From Saccharum officinarum (taxonomy: Eukaryota; Streptophyta; Magnoliopsida; Poales; Poaceae), in contig CM036160.1 of NCBI GenBank assembly GCA_020631735.1, positions 1,534,407 through 1,598,406 of the forward strand: a DNA stretch of 64,000 nucleotides, written 5' to 3'. The position numbers were made by a program, and so were the translations under genes. This document shows positions 9,822 to 21,419 of the stretch, piece by piece. How positions within the stretch are numbered: the first letter of the stretch is position 1; the number at the start of each line of letters is the position of its first letter. The notes below the pieces were generated by a model. That model was given only the letters and a program-made list of their open reading frames with translations, searched no databases and was not told where the DNA came from.

Positions 9822-11135
9822 CATTTAATCCATCGGCAATGAAGCAATAATTACATTAGGACATTGACCGTCTATAAAAGTGCAATTAGAATAATGCCAG
9901 CCAAATTAGCAAATTCCTTATGTCATGCAAAATTAGTAGAAATATATAAACATACTTAATTATCCATGAAAAAGTGGAAAAGTTTAGTGGAAAACAGGAA
10001 TCCCTGCCGGCAGCTACCTCGCAGCGTCCGCCACCTCCTCCCCACCCCTGCACCTTCTCCTCTCGCCTCCCCACCCCAACATGTTGTCGTGGCCACCTCG
10101 CCTCCTAGCTGCCACCGCCTCTCATGGCGCCACATCTGCTAGAGGTGCAACCCTAGCTGCCGCTTCCCAGTTAGATTGGATAATAAACTCCCAAGATTTA
10201 TGTTCATGATTTAATTAGTTAGACCATTATCTAATCTAGGTTATAATAAGATTATTTTTATTCTTAATTAAATTACATCAATAATTTAATAGTAGGAATA
10301 TTTGATTATTAAGGATTAGGGAAGGATGAAGGATCAAAGACCCATAATATTGTGTTTATTCTTTTTATGTTTATAAGAAAAATAATGAGAGAATCAGGAA
10401 AATAAAGATGACATGCAAAATAATAAGAGAAAGGGTATGAACGGACTTGATAGTCCAGAAAAGAAAAAAAGAAAAAAGAAGAAGAAAAAATAAAAGACAT
10501 TTAATTCATCAGCAATGAAGCAATAATTACATTAGGACATTGACAATCTATAAAAGTGCAATTAGAATAATGCCAGCCAAATTAGCAAATTCCTTATGCT
10601 GTGCAAAATCAGTAGAAATATATAAATATACTTAATTATCCATGAAAGCGGAAATGTTTAGTGAAAAAGAGGAATTCTTGCCGGCAGCTACCTCACAGCT
10701 CCTTCTCCTCTCGCCTCCCCACCCCGATAGGTTGTCGTGGCCGCCTCGCCCCGGCTGCCACCGCCTCCCGCGGCGCCACATATGCTGGAGGCGCAACCCC
10801 AGCTGCCACTTCCCTGTTAGATTAGACAATAAACTCCCAAGATTTCTGTTCATGGTTTAATTAGTTAGACCATTATCTAATCTAGGTTATAATAAGAATA
10901 ATTTTTATTCTTAATTAAATTACATCAATAATTTAATAGTTAGGAATATTTGATTATTAAGGATTAAGGAAGGATGAAAGATCCAAAGACCCATAATATT
11001 GTGTTTATTCTTTTTTATGTTTATAAGAAAAATCATGAGAGAATCGGGAAAACAAAGATGACATGCAAAATAATAAAAGAAAGGGCTTGAACGGACTTGA
11101 TAGTCCAGAAAAGAAAAAATGAAAAAGAAGAAGAA
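9822..11135. repeat. Tandem duplication, two ~674-bp units
   Basis: Unit 1 is 9822-10495 and unit 2 is ~10496-11135. Both start CATTTAAT(C/T)CATC(G/A)GCAATGAAGC and hold the same order of segments. First comes an AT-rich block, then a GC-rich island with CTGCCGGCAGCTACCTC and GTTGTCGTGGCC, then an AT-rich block with AGAAAGGG and GAACGGACTTGATAGTCC, then a purine-rich run. Unit 2 lacks ~40 bp of the GC island. No credible coding frame is shared by both units. Confidence 0.85.
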
Positions 11136-12340
11136 AAAACAAAAAGAGGAAATCAGGAAAAGGAGTGGAACTAATACGAAAATAAAAATTGGATCAGATA
11201 CAGTAACTAATCGGAGGTAGTCTAAAAAAGGAAAAGGCCGAACAGATGACGGAATAGGAAAAGGAAAAAAAATGAATTTACTATATATAGTAATTGTATT
11301 GGGCATGGACTCTTTGGTTAAACATAGACCATAGACAACCCAATATATTTTGGAATCGGACTTTGTATCCCGCTAGACAAGAGTTATTCTATAGAAGGGG
11401 TGCGAGTCTTCCTATGGAGTTCAAGTCCGGCTTCTTTAGCACGTCGGAGTCCTATTTGTTTTTTTACTTAGACTAGTAACAAGGTGTTTGCATATATAAT
11501 ATAATAATGTAATAATAAGATGGCATTTTGCTTCCGTATTTGTGGAGGGGAGAGCACATCACGGACTTGATTTTGGGTCGTGAAAAAAATTCTGAGTTCC
11601 GAACTAGAGTTTGAACTTGATTTTTGTGACTGAAATCAATACGAATAAGAATCAGACTCTGTATTATCGTTATTTTCTATTTGAATTAGGATTCAAGATT
11701 CCTATTCCTTTTCAGTTTATTCAAATTTGGAGAGATTTATTTGTCCCAATTATATCTAGGGTTATATAAGTCTAGACGGAAGAAACTCTGGACTAGCGGA
11801 AAAAAATGGATGAACGAAAAAAAACTCCTAATTATATCTAGGGTCATATAATTCTAGACGGAAGAAACTCTGGACTACCGGTAGTTAGAGGGAGGTGGAC
11901 GGAAAAAATAAATAGACGAAAAAAAATGATCAGAAATTTTGCCTCTTTATAGATATATAGAAACGGAGGGGAACCGGGAAGAGAGCTCCCTCCCACCAGT
12001 TCATTTCTGGAGTGTAATATCAATTGCAAGTTTGCAACTAAGAAAACAGAGTAGCAGTACACAAGACCATCACAGGTGTTTTGTTTGACTAAGCTGTTTA
12101 GGTGATACGTATTGAAAAAACAGAGAATTACACCAGGACTGAGCTATATTTGCTTCAATTGGCAGACACTGTATGTGTACTTCCAAAGCCACCACGGCAA
12201 GCAAAGCAACAATTGTTGTTGCCTAGCTCAGTGCCTGCAACATCGATCGTTGCACCCCAGGAGAACTGAAGGTGGGTCGTAGTTTCCGCCTTTCTGGAAA
12301 CTGAATTGACAAGCACTCCACTCCGTATGATATACGACGC
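11136..12340. other. Non-coding with a short tandem duplication
   Basis: No gene is seen. A ~50-bp sequence with TATATCTAGGGT and CTAGACGGAAGAAACTCTGG occurs at ~11750-11804 and again at ~11831-11882 (81-bp spacing). Elsewhere the region is AT-rich with poly(A) runs. Confidence 0.5.
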
Positions 12341-12595
12341 CGCTGGCCAGTGCTTCTTGCAACATCACGTTTGCGACGCGGAAGCTTGGCGGTGACGCGG
12401 CGTTGGCGCGCGCGCGACGAAACTGCGCAGAAGCTGTGGTCTGGCCCCGCAAAACCGCAGCCGCCCGTCGTCTCCATTCCAGGGGTCGACGCCGCGCACT
12501 CCCGCAGAGACAAACGAAGAGAGGCAACAAACACCGGTCGCCATCGCCATCGTCTCGTCGTCTTGGTTGCCCACCCGACTCGTCGTCGCTCAGCC

Positions 12596-12967
12596 ATGTC
12601 ATCGAGCGAGCTGTCCAGCGGCTGGTCGGCGGCGGCGGAGAGGATCGGGCTGCAGGGGCGGCGAGCGATCCTGATGCAGGCCCTCGGCGGCCGCTTGGTC
12701 TCTGCGGCGGCGGTGCCGAACGAGCGAGCAGCTGGCGGCGGCGTCCGGGCCGGAGCCGCGGCCGTGCAGCCGCCACGTCGCGCCTCGTCGGAGCCTGCTG
12801 CGGCTGCGAGTCGTCGTCCAACCGGCTCGGGAACGGGCGGCGCCGGCTCGCCTGGGCCTGGCGATGCCGATGATGCGCTTCTTGCTGCAGCCGCCGCACC
12901 GTCTCCGTCGCCGGGTCTCACCGCCGATATGGCTCTGTCCATCCTCGTCGACTGCTTCGGCCACTAG
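12596..12967 (+). CDS. Small GC-rich hypothetical protein
   Basis: 123 residues from ATG in a good plant context (CAGCCATGTC) to TAG. The frame stays open upstream to 12350, but the upstream part is Arg-rich and compositionally different, so I chose the later start. The N-terminus (SSELSSGWSAAAERIGLQGRR) looks folded and the middle is Ala/Gly/Pro-rich and low complexity. A Leu/Ala-rich tail ends LSILVDCFGH. No domain is recognised. An AT-rich downstream region resembling a 3' UTR begins right after the stop (TAATACGG, TTGTATTG). High GC keeps the opposite strand open too (12223-12942), so coding status needs transcript support. No partner gene is nearby. Confidence 0.4.
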   Translation: MSSSELSSGWSAAAERIGLQGRRAILMQALGGRLVSAAAVPNERAAGGGVRAGAAAVQPPRRASSEPAAAASRRPTGSGTGGAGSPGPGDADDALLAAAAAPSPSPGLTADMALSILVDCFGH

Positions 12968-13560
12968 CTCGCTAGATCGTGCTCGCACTGTAGCCCTTTT
13001 CAAGCTCCGATTGAATGAGTTGACTACTGCATTTCTAAATTATTATTGTATACTACTGTAATACGGAGTTGCATGTACGCGTGTATTGTAATATAGATTT
13101 ATTTTATATATATTATATACAAATGCGTGAGATATTTATATTAGCAAATGCAAAGTGTAGAAACTGAATTTTGAGCACAAAGTCAAAAGGAGCTACGGTA
13201 CGGGGTATTTGGAATTGCTTTTTTTTTTTTGCTTTGTTGACGTTCATTCAACAGGGAATGTGGAAGAAACACTTGGGCCAACGAAAAAAGTCGCCAGGTG
13301 GCCCACTCACCGTTCGGCAAGCCCATATGTGAGTCCAAATAGCCAAGAATTCACGCTTGTTCAGGCCCATATATGGGTCCAAATAGCTAAGAATTCATGC
13401 TTGTTCCTCGTAGCCGTTGCGGGAGACCGGAGCTCGATCGAGGAAGCCCAGAAGAAATACTCTGTTTGACGGAGTGTCAGGGTCATACACCCCTGAATGG
13501 CTGGTAGCACTTGCTAACCGTGTCTTGTCCTTGGAGCTCAAAACAATGAATAGCACGTGC
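12968..13560. other. Non-coding
   Basis: No gene is seen. Two ~35-bp near-copies containing GGCCCATATxTG, GAGTCCAAATAGC-like and AAGAATTCA(C/T)GC occur at ~13320-13360 and ~13364-13404. Confidence 0.4.
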
Positions 13561-13660
13561 TACTATAGCATATATAATCACTATCGGTTCATAGCTCCTA
13601 CAATCAATAGTAATAGTATAACAGGCAGTGATAGTATATTAATCTGTTCCTATTAAAATC
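13560..13660. repeat. Probable CACTA subterminal-type remnant
   Basis: The stretch holds ATCACTATCGGTTCATAG and, in inverse sense, AACAGGCAGTGATAG. This resembles the inverted ATCACT(G)CCGGTTCA words that repeat near ends of grass CACTA elements. No terminus is visible. Confidence 0.35.
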
Positions 13661-13843
13661 AATAGTACAACATCACCGGACCTAAAATTTGATTCCAGCA
13701 TAGTAAAATGTGTTGGACTCAACCTCACGCCCACTCAATCTGTGGGTACCACAATTAGGGGTACTTAAATCAAGATAAAAAATCACCCGGCCTCCTCATT
13801 TAAGGGAAACAATCTACAAAAGAGAGACGGACTAAAACTCCCT

Positions 13844-14992
13844 TGTTGGGCCTCCAGCAAAATATGTCAACAAACCAGCTCATCCGCCCGCTCCATCCGA
13901 GGCCTCACTCAGGGAGTCTCGGAACACCTCCGATTCGCCCGAGGCCTCAGCTCTGGGTCTCGGACATGGGCCGACCCACGACGCCATCATCGCCTCGTCC
14001 GAGCCCCGGAAACAGCATCATCCGTCTCCAACTCGCCCGAGACCGGCCTCTAACGCCGCTCCCCCATTAGTGCGCTCGAGACCCCCTATGACGTCACCCA
14101 CGTTCTTACGTCTGTCCAAACAGTCCAGGAATGACCGGGGTCAAATCACCACGCCATCGTCTGTAACAGGCATGGGGAAGAGCTGCTGACCACTATGCCA
14201 TCCATACCGGCACTATACGCACGATTCGTGCGTGCGCAGTGTACAAAACAACCGCCCTAGGCCACTATTCCCACGATCGAGATAACATCGGACAGAGATT
14301 CCTGCCTCCGAGGCCTCGGCCCTCTACGCCAATCAAACTACAAGGACAAACACGTCATGCCGGCCACAGGACCAGGTATGATAGGGCGCGTCGCTACAAC
14401 ACCGAAGGACAGAGACCACTCGCCCACAGTGGTGCTCATGCCTGACACATAGCAGCAGTACCAGAAGTACCGACGCCATGCCTCCACAGTATAGGCCACG
14501 TCGCCACCAGATAAAGCTCTCCCGAGGCCTCTAGGCTCCTCCAGCAAAGGCCACATCACACGCCCATATTTTGTAACCCTGCACCTCCTTGAGACTATAA
14601 AAGGAGCATGCAGGGATCGTTCCAAGGGGACCGAAAAAGACCGAAAGAGAGGGAATCCGAGAAAAAGAACCACCGCAATAATAGCAAGCTAATCACAAGC
14701 AGATAACTCTCCTGGACCTTGCGAGGGCACCAGCAAAGTCGCACACACCCACATTCTCCACTCACACCTCGAGACTTGGGAGATCTTCCCTCTCTCACAT
14801 CCGCTTATAACCCCTACTACAAGCACTTCGGTGCAAGATAATACAGAACTCACCTCCCCCACTAGACGTAGGGCACTTCTCGGCCCGAACCAGTATAAAT
14901 CGCTTGTGTTCTTCTTGCACAACATCCGGACCCCCGACGCGCAGACACTCGATTATTCGTTGGTGCTAGAACCACCGTTTCTTACACCGACA
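13844..14992 (+). repeat. Probable solo or truncated LTR, Gypsy-type
   Basis: The segment runs from TGTTGGGCC to CACCGACA (imperfect inverted TGTYGG/CCGACA ends), 1149 bp. It contains a clear TATA box at ~14596 (GACTATAAAAGG) and is CG-rich with recurring CGAGGCCTC words, as in LTRs of Tat-type grass elements. No primer binding site follows, and the flanks (TCCCT, CAGTC) do not match, so it is not a clean solo LTR. The boundaries are tentative. Confidence 0.5.
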
Positions 14993-15360
14993 CAGTCTCT
15001 CTCCGTTCCTCTCTCACGCCTGGTCGGTCTCTCTAATCTCTCCCATTCTCCTCCCTCTCTCCACGCCCACAAGAGCATCCTCTTCTCTTCTCTCCCTTCC
15101 TTCTTGCTCACCCTCTCTTTCCACAGCCAGTGGCCTCAAGCGCAGGCGGAGGTGGCTCCAACTGGGGAGGATGGAACGTGTGCAGGCAGGTGCTTGGAGG
15201 CCTGACACAACACCCTCCCTGACCCCTGACGATAGTGCTTGGAGGCGTACCGTAGGTGCCCCCCCCCCCGGTGCGGGTGCTCAGCGGTTTGGCATGGTGA
15301 GGGAGCTCAGCATCCCGATGGCCCGCGCATGGGTGATGGTGCTAGCGCAGCCTATTAGTT
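14993..15360. other. Non-coding, C/T-rich then GC-rich
   Basis: A pyrimidine-rich stretch (TCTCTCCC words) is followed by a 12-C run at ~15260. No convincing gene is present; frames here lack stops mainly because of composition. Confidence 0.35.
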
Positions 15361-15472
15361 TATCATCGTTGGTTGCAAACCGGTGGTCGTAAGCTCGATT
15401 ACCACTAACGAGGGTGAAAACCGGTAGTAATGGGGCCTTCCCAACTGACTGTGATAAGATTGTATAGTAGTG
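15360..15472. mobile_element. Possible CACTA right end
   Basis: Words around AACCGGTGGTCGTAAGC and AAAACCGGTAGTAATGG look like CACTA subterminal repeats. The block ends TATAGTAGTG at 15472, the inverse of a CACTACTA terminus. No matching left end could be placed with confidence. Confidence 0.35.
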
Positions 15473-16774
15473 AATATAGCTAGCAATAATAGTAAGTCCA
15501 AAGTTTATCTACATGGTACCTTGATGACTATACATATCAGATTGTGTTACTATAAGTAGGTGTCACGTATGCTAAGTATTCATGATAGGTCATTTTTGTG
15601 GGGTTTTATAGTATTGTTTGGAAGAATATCATGTTAGATAAATGCAATAAAACATGGATGAAACAACATCATCAATACATGGTTTCATTCTAGTGTTTTA
15701 TAATGGCAAGTGTGCGAAAGACCGTGTAACCGTGTCAGTGGTTTAGGTTTAGATTTCCAAGACATATACTCAACTACTCGTGAAGTCCCTCGGCTATCCA
15801 ATAGAGGTGGAAGCACATGACGATGATAAGGCTGTGGCAGGATGTCCTTATGGATGGGAAAGTAAGGATGGGAGGACCTTTCTACTTCCTTATGACGATT
15901 AAGAAATCATGATCCATGATCCAATTATCATGGGTGTTTTCTCAACCGGGAATTTCTTAATACTATTAGGATGCTTATTTTTCCATAGAAAGGCCTAATA
16001 TGGGCACCTCTAAGACTTGAGCTAGTAAACTAAATCATAGTTAGTTCAAGCCTAGGAAATAAGAGATTTCTCTTGTATTTCTTTCTCTCCACACCTAAGA
16101 TCTTTTCTCTAAGCAAAATGCTAAGACCTTCCACAAGATAGATATGATGTCTATGATCTTTCTACAAGCAAAATGCTAAGATCTTCCACAAGATAGGTCT
16201 CTATAAGCTAGTTGAAATATCATTGTTGGAGCTAATCCAAATAGAACCGCTCAAAGTTAAGAGGACACAGGTGCAAGCAGTTGCTGAAACCATGAAACAT
16301 ATTATGTCATGGTTTTGCAGCGATGAGATGATCTAGATTTACATATACATATGCAAATTAGTGAAATAGTATACGAAGTATGAGTGTAGGACGCATTTGC
16401 TGGAGAAAAGAAATTATGGATCGAAGAGCTCAGAAATATTATGTTTAATAAAGCATGCATCATCAGTAATTCACAAATTAAGGAGCTAAACTGTAGCTAA
16501 TAAGAAGGGTCGTCGTAGTACTAGTAATAAATATGTACACCATATATAATGACTCGTCACATTTCCACCCGGATAGCAAGGAAAGGAAGACGAGAGATCG
16601 ATCACCATCGCGGGCAGGTTCAACGAATCTAACGAGAAATTAACACCTAGGCTGGCTTAGCCGTGTTAATTGGGAGGACGACACGAACTTTGGTTGACTT
16701 TGATGTGGCCAGCTAGGTATACGTAGCCTGATTGGTCCCCAGTTACCAAGGGCGGTGGAGCAAGCTGCAGTAGG
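15473..16774. other. Non-coding, with a short duplicated segment
   Basis: No gene is seen. A ~35-bp sequence, CAAAATGCTAAGA(C/T)CTTCC then ACAAGATAG, occurs at ~16115 and ~16170. The last ~200 bp would be downstream sequence of the DUF1442 gene. Confidence 0.4.
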
Positions 16775-17500
16775 CTACTGGCGCCGGAAGACGTGCTCCT
16801 CGCCGGTGAGGTGGTTGACGTGGCGGATCCACCGCCCACGGCCGCCGCCAGGCCTCCTGCTTTGCTGGTGCGTCGGTAGGCTGGGGCCCTTGCCGACCCC
16901 GACGTGCAGCACCTCGACTCCGCCGGCGCCGATGGGGAGGTAGGCGGCGCGCACGACCCTCGTCCCGGCCGCCATCCCCCACGGTGGCGCGGCGGCGCGG
17001 CGCCGGACGCAGCCGCCGCTGGTGTCGCCGCCGTGGCGCACGACGACCATGCCCTTGGGCCTCGGCCTCGCCGCCCTCAGCACGGCCGCCGCGTCGCGGC
17101 GCCGCGCGTCCAGCACGAGGAGGTCCACGCCCTCCAGCCGCGCCATGGCCGCCTCGGCGCCGTCGGCGGAGGTTGAGGAGCCGGAGCCGGAGTGGTGGGC
17201 CTTTTCCGAAGGGAAGTCGACGTCGACGTCGTTGATGTCGAGGCGGGCGTAGCGGGCGCCCGTGCGGCGCGCGGCGGCGGCGAGCGCGAGGCTGGTGGCG
17301 GGCGGGCGGCGGCTGCTGCTGCTAGGCGACGGCGAGGCGTCCGGGGCGTCGACGATGAGCTGGGCGTTCCAGCCGCCGGCCATGGCGGCGACGAGCTCGG
17401 CGAGCTCGGGCGAGCCGTCGGGGGCGTCGGTGGCGGCGATCGCCCGAACGCCGTCGATGTAGGCCTTGGAGGCCGTGTCGGGGCACCACACCAGCTTCAT
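16775..17500 (-). CDS. DUF1442 family protein, complete
   Basis: 241 residues from ATG (MKLVWCPDTASKAYIDGV) to TAG. The start, the AAxAGGWNAQLIV motif (~39-52), a Leu/Ala-rich helix, LDLLVLDARRRD-like segment (~130-140), a VVRAAYLPIG motif (~195) and the conserved C-terminal RWIRHVNHLTGEEHVF are typical of the plant DUF1442 family (~200-240 aa). The family looks like a degenerate Rossmann/methyltransferase-like fold, but its biochemical role is not established. A Ser/Pro insertion near residues 55-65 and an Ala/Gly-rich middle reflect very high GC (third positions mostly G or C), common in grass genes. No signal peptide or membrane segment is seen. It is a single exon with no neighbour it clearly works with. 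Confidence 0.88.
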   Translation of the reverse strand: MKLVWCPDTASKAYIDGVRAIAATDAPDGSPELAELVAAMAGGWNAQLIVDAPDASPSPSSSSRRPPATSLALAAAARRTGARYARLDINDVDVDFPSEKAHHSGSGSSTSADGAEAAMARLEGVDLLVLDARRRDAAAVLRAARPRPKGMVVVRHGGDTSGGCVRRRAAAPPWGMAAGTRVVRAAYLPIGAGGVEVLHVGVGKGPSLPTHQQSRRPGGGRGRWIRHVNHLTGEEHVFRRQ

Positions 17501-17624
17501 CGCCGTGTATCGTCTCTGCTGGACGACGATGGATGGATTGGTTACTTGGCGGCGAAGGAAGGAATGGAAGGGAAGCGGAGTGGATGGATGGAGAGCAAGT
17601 GAGCGGTGGTGGATAAGCGAGAGC

Positions 17625-17634
17625 GGATATATGC
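17625..17634 (-). promoter_or_regulatory. Possible TATA box of the DUF1442 gene
   Basis: The minus strand reads CATATATCC about 125 bp upstream of the ATG, within otherwise GC-rich sequence. The position fits a short 5' UTR. Confidence 0.45.
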
Positions 17635-17699
17635 GTCCCGATCTGTGGGCTGCGCTGACGAGCGAGCGAGCATGGCGGCAACACGGACCTGGCCCATAG

Positions 17700-18949
17700 T
17701 AATCAATGTGGAAAGGGGTGCAGGGTGGTGCAGTGGGTCACGACTCACGTACTCCGCCACTACCACCGCTACCGGGGTGAACAAGAACAACGGACGGACG
17801 GGAGGCGCCCGCTCGTGAGGACCGACGGATGGACGCGCGGGTGCTCCAGCCTCCAGGTGGGTGGGTGGGCCGGCGTGTCACGTAACGTATCTTGACCGAA
17901 CTAAAGGCTCTCCTTGTCGGCTCGTGACACCCAATAACTGCCGGCCGCAAGTGCTTCTTCACGTACAGCCCCATCATCGGCTAGTCTTTTCTTTTTCTTC
18001 TTCCCTTTTTCTCTTGCTTTTCTTTAATTTTTCCATTTCAGAGCACGCACGGTGGCCACTCTCACGCGCCTTTTGCACGCACACATGCATGCGTGCTACA
18101 CCGGCATCTGAGAGAAAAGGAGGATGGGTTGAGTCAATCGACGGGTACTTCGGTACATCATAATTAAGGATTCATAAAGTCACCACGTACATTAGCGTCT
18201 CTTATCGATGGGCACGTTGCTCGATCTGCGCTTGATGACAGATATAGATAGCCGGTGTTTCCTTCCGACTAACCGTCCAGCTCACGCGCACCACCGACCG
18301 AGGCTTCGATCGTCTAGGGATGGTGATCGATGCGGTTCTGCCTGTGATGACTTCTCCATAGTTTTAGGCACTTTTCTCCGGCATCATATATCTCTTAGAC
18401 ATCGGTGGTGCTGTTGCTAGCATGTCAGTTCCGGCACATAACAAAAAAAATGGGCAAAAATGGAACTTCATTTGAGTGATTCAAGCCAATGTCACTTGAT
18501 ATATTTTTTTCTTAATCTAAGGATGTCATGCATGTGGACCACCTCTTCTCCAACTTAGCAAGGTCAGGAGTGAACGAGAATTCCAAATAAACTAAAGCAG
18601 GAGTTGTACCATCTGTGTTCGGAAGCACGCACGACTTGTCCGCAGGCGCATCATCCATAGTTTTCGTTTGAAATCCTGTTTGCATGCCAAGTCTATCCCA
18701 ATGTATGCATGTACTATTTCAGAAACAAATGGAACTAAAATATCATATATATATATTCAGTTTTGTAATCCCATTTGCTTTAAAAACCACGCTTTCGGCA
18801 CCGTATTGGACGTCGGCTCACAAAATTTGTCGTCTCTGTATGATTCGGAGAACCCACCTATGACACTGACATGTACTCCGACCATGTACGACGTGTGACA
18901 AAACTGTCGGTCACGTCACAAACGCAGGGGCAGACGATAAAATTGACGA
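17700..18949. other. Non-coding
   Basis: This covers the distal promoter of the DUF1442 gene and intergenic DNA. Frames are short and unconvincing. It holds a T/C-rich run at ~17985-18040 and no recognisable repeat edge. Confidence 0.4.
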
Positions 18950-19165
18950 GGGCTTATTTAGTTGCTCCCAAACTTCTGAATTAGTCACTATGCAAAAAGA
19001 AGATTTCTCGTTACAACAAATTTGCGGTACATGTATGAAGTACTAAATGTAGACGAAATCAAAAACTAATTGCACAATTTTGTTGTACTTTGCGAGACGA
19101 ACGTTTTGAGCCTAATTAGTTAATGGTTGGACAATTATTACCAAATACAAACAAAATACTACAGT
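18950..19165 (+). mobile_element. Divergent copy of an abundant grass MITE
   Basis: The order GGGCTTATTTAGTTGCTCCC, then TACTAAATGTAGACGAAATC, then TTTGCGAGACGAACGTTTTG, AGCCTAATTAGTTAATGG and TTGGACAATTATTACC, CAAATACAAAC matches a MITE very common near genes in sorghum, maize and rice. Target duplication and exact ends are unclear. Confidence 0.7.
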
Positions 19166-20117
19166 ACACTACATTGTCAAACAGTGAATTAAACATGGCC
19201 AAGTCTGACACAGAGAACGATAAAGGATATACGGATAATAAAACGCAGCTGCTGGGTCTGGGTCGTGGGTGTGGGTGTGTGCGCGCGCAAGTCGCAACGG
19301 CGCGGCAGGGCAGACGTACGAAAGGACAAAGAAAAGAAGGCAGCAGCAGCGGCTTGGTCGTCCTCCTGACGTGCGCTGCAGTACAATGCAGTACGACGAC
19401 GACGACGACAAAGCAGCTAGCGGACGCAATCCAACGAACGACACAAGATGCACGCCGTACTTATCTATCCGCACCTGCTATAGATCGAACGACGTGACAG
19501 GGATTTTGGTTATCAGCTTCACCACAAAAGTCAACTCTTCGTTTCTAGGTGACCGGTGCATGCCGCCTACGGTGCAACTGGATGATGGTACAATATAACT
19601 ATCTGCCTTTGTATACACATGTATGTCGCACGATTTCCCATGCTTGATGACCAAGTACATACTGTAAATAGTTTAATTATCTAGTTGATTTTTTTTACAT
19701 ATATATACAATAGTATGAGCCTTTTATTAGTTTGGCCTTATTGGCACTAGGTCCTCAGCGCTCGTTTTATATACTTACAACTTGGCTTATTACACAGCTT
19801 TCACGAAAGATAGTCAAATCTAGCTAGTGCCGCAGTGCGTGTAGTTAATACTTCCAATCATATTGTTGCTCACGGTTATAATCAATCACGTTTCTGAGTA
19901 ATGAAAAAACACTTTCTTTTCCTTGCAAAGAGAGAGAGAGAGAGAAACTCCAGGCATATGATCTTGAATCATAAGTATTGAGAGTATGCACCAACCATCT
20001 CTCTCCCTTGGAGCCTCCCTCAGGTCTCAGAATAGGGAGCGGACAATAATTATTTTTATTCAATTATGCTAGCCATGATTTGTACTCGAGACCTCTACAT
20101 TTGATAATAATTTTTTA
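19166..20117. other. Non-coding with a GA microsatellite
   Basis: No gene is seen. An (AG)n run is at ~19929-19946 and a GACGACGAC run at ~19394-19408. Confidence 0.45.
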
Positions 20118-20580
20118 TAACAACTTTGATAAATATTTAAATTGCATGCACCGACTAATACAACATGAAAGCTTAAGTGGATATGGAAGGTAATTGTACG
20201 CAGAGACGGAACCAGGGGGAGCTAGCAGGGCCGTGCCCCCCGAGCACAGTAAGTTTCCTTTAATACCTATATAAATATATGAATTTACAGCAAAAAAAAT
20301 ATCAATTTTCACCTATTTTTTATTCAAATATTATGATTTTAGTTATAAATAGTGTAAAATATTTAAAAAGTTGTTGAATCATATAATTACGTATATTTTA
20401 GCATACTAAAAAATATGATCATATTTGTTTGGCCCCCTAGTCAGAATCGCTGATTCCGTCTCTGATTGTACGTGCTAGTATAGGGATTCGAAATTGAGAG
20501 ACATTTGACTTTGATAACATATTGAGTTGCATACACCGGCCAATACAACCCAAAATCTTAAGCTGATATGGAAGATGGGC
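20118..20580. repeat. Two related ~70-bp segments flanking a hAT MITE
   Basis: The segments at ~20118-20190 and ~20508-20580 share CTTTGATAA, TTGCAT(G/A)CACCG, AATACAAC and CTTAAG(T/C)(G/T)GATATGGAAG. The hAT MITE at 20201-20464 lies between them. Confidence 0.6.
20201..20464. mobile_element. hAT-type MITE (264 bp) with perfect 8-bp target duplication
   Basis: The terminal inverted repeats are CAGAGACGGA and TCCGTCTCTG. The flanks are ATTGTACG at 20193-20200 and ATTGTACG at 20465-20472, an exact 8-bp direct repeat as made by hAT transposases. The interior is AT-rich with no coding frame, so mobility would depend on a transposase supplied in trans. Confidence 0.9.
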
Positions 20581-20870
20581 AATAATTCACATTATATTCC
20601 AACAATAAGGGCAATGAAATGAATTTCGAGATGTTTGGATAGTGAGACCCAGAGAACAATTCAATTCTCTTACATAACGATCTATTGCATATTTGCTTTG
20701 CATTGCTACTACTAGACAAAATGGCTAGAACCTGTTTGGATGGGCTAATTACTACCTGACTAAAGTTACCCTAAATTAGCGTCTTTGAGCTGGCTAATGG
20801 ACCAATGGCTAGAATATAATGTATATGATGAGTACACAAATTAACCTTGCTATTAACCTCTATATATTTT
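20581..20870. other. Non-coding spacer
   Basis: Nothing is recognised between the repeat at 20580 and the CACTA end. Confidence 0.4.
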
Positions 20871-20884
20871 CACTACTGGAATCT

Positions 20885-21125
20885 CGCTTTTTTCTGTGGG
20901 TGATAAATTTTTCTGTGCGTTTTTTTCGGTACGCACAGAAAAATTCGATTTTTCTGTCGGTTCCAAAATATCCCGACAGAAAAATACGAAAACCCACAGA
21001 AAAATGTATAATTTTTCTGTGCGTGACAATACACACACGGAAAAAATCAACACTCACAGAAAAATACAATTTATTCTGTCGGTTCTTTAAAAACGCACAG
21101 AAAAAATACGTGCACGCACAGAAAA
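20885..21125. repeat. Left subterminal repeat cluster of the CACTA element
   Basis: At least ten copies of TTTTTCTGTGNGT-type words lie in both orientations, many as close inverted pairs that could form hairpins. Such clusters are the transposase-accessory binding sites of CACTA elements. Confidence 0.8.
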
Positions 21126-21419
21126 TCCAAACCCTAACCCGCCGGCCGCCGCACCCCCAAACACCCTCTCACGCACGCGCAGTAGACCGCGCCCCCTCCC
21201 TCATTCTCTCTTTCAGCGTCGCGCCCCTCCCTGACTTAGCGCGGGGGCTCCTCCCCTCCCGAGCAGCGCCGCCACTCCTCCCCTCCTCCCTCTCCTTCTT
21301 CATCGAAGCGGCGGGCGCAGCCCCTCTCCTTCACCCCCGACGCCGGATCTGTCTCCCTCTTCACCCTTCACCCGAGCAGCGCATCCGGATCCATCGCCGC
21401 CGACGACGACCGAGCAGAT

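Noticed and set aside
12223..12942. Minus-strand frames of 223-239 codons
   Set aside because: Arg/Ala/Pro-rich composition typical of the reverse of a GC-rich coding region; poor start context and no domain.
13844..14992. Clean solo LTR
   Set aside because: Ends look like an LTR but the five bases on either side do not match, so a solo-LTR claim with target duplication is not supported.
13843..15392. Frames of 60-125 codons on both strands
   Set aside because: They lie in an LTR-like, CG-rich segment with a TATA box; sequences are low complexity.
16904..17602. Plus-strand frames opposite the DUF1442 gene
   Set aside because: Shadow frames caused by very high GC at third positions of the minus-strand gene.
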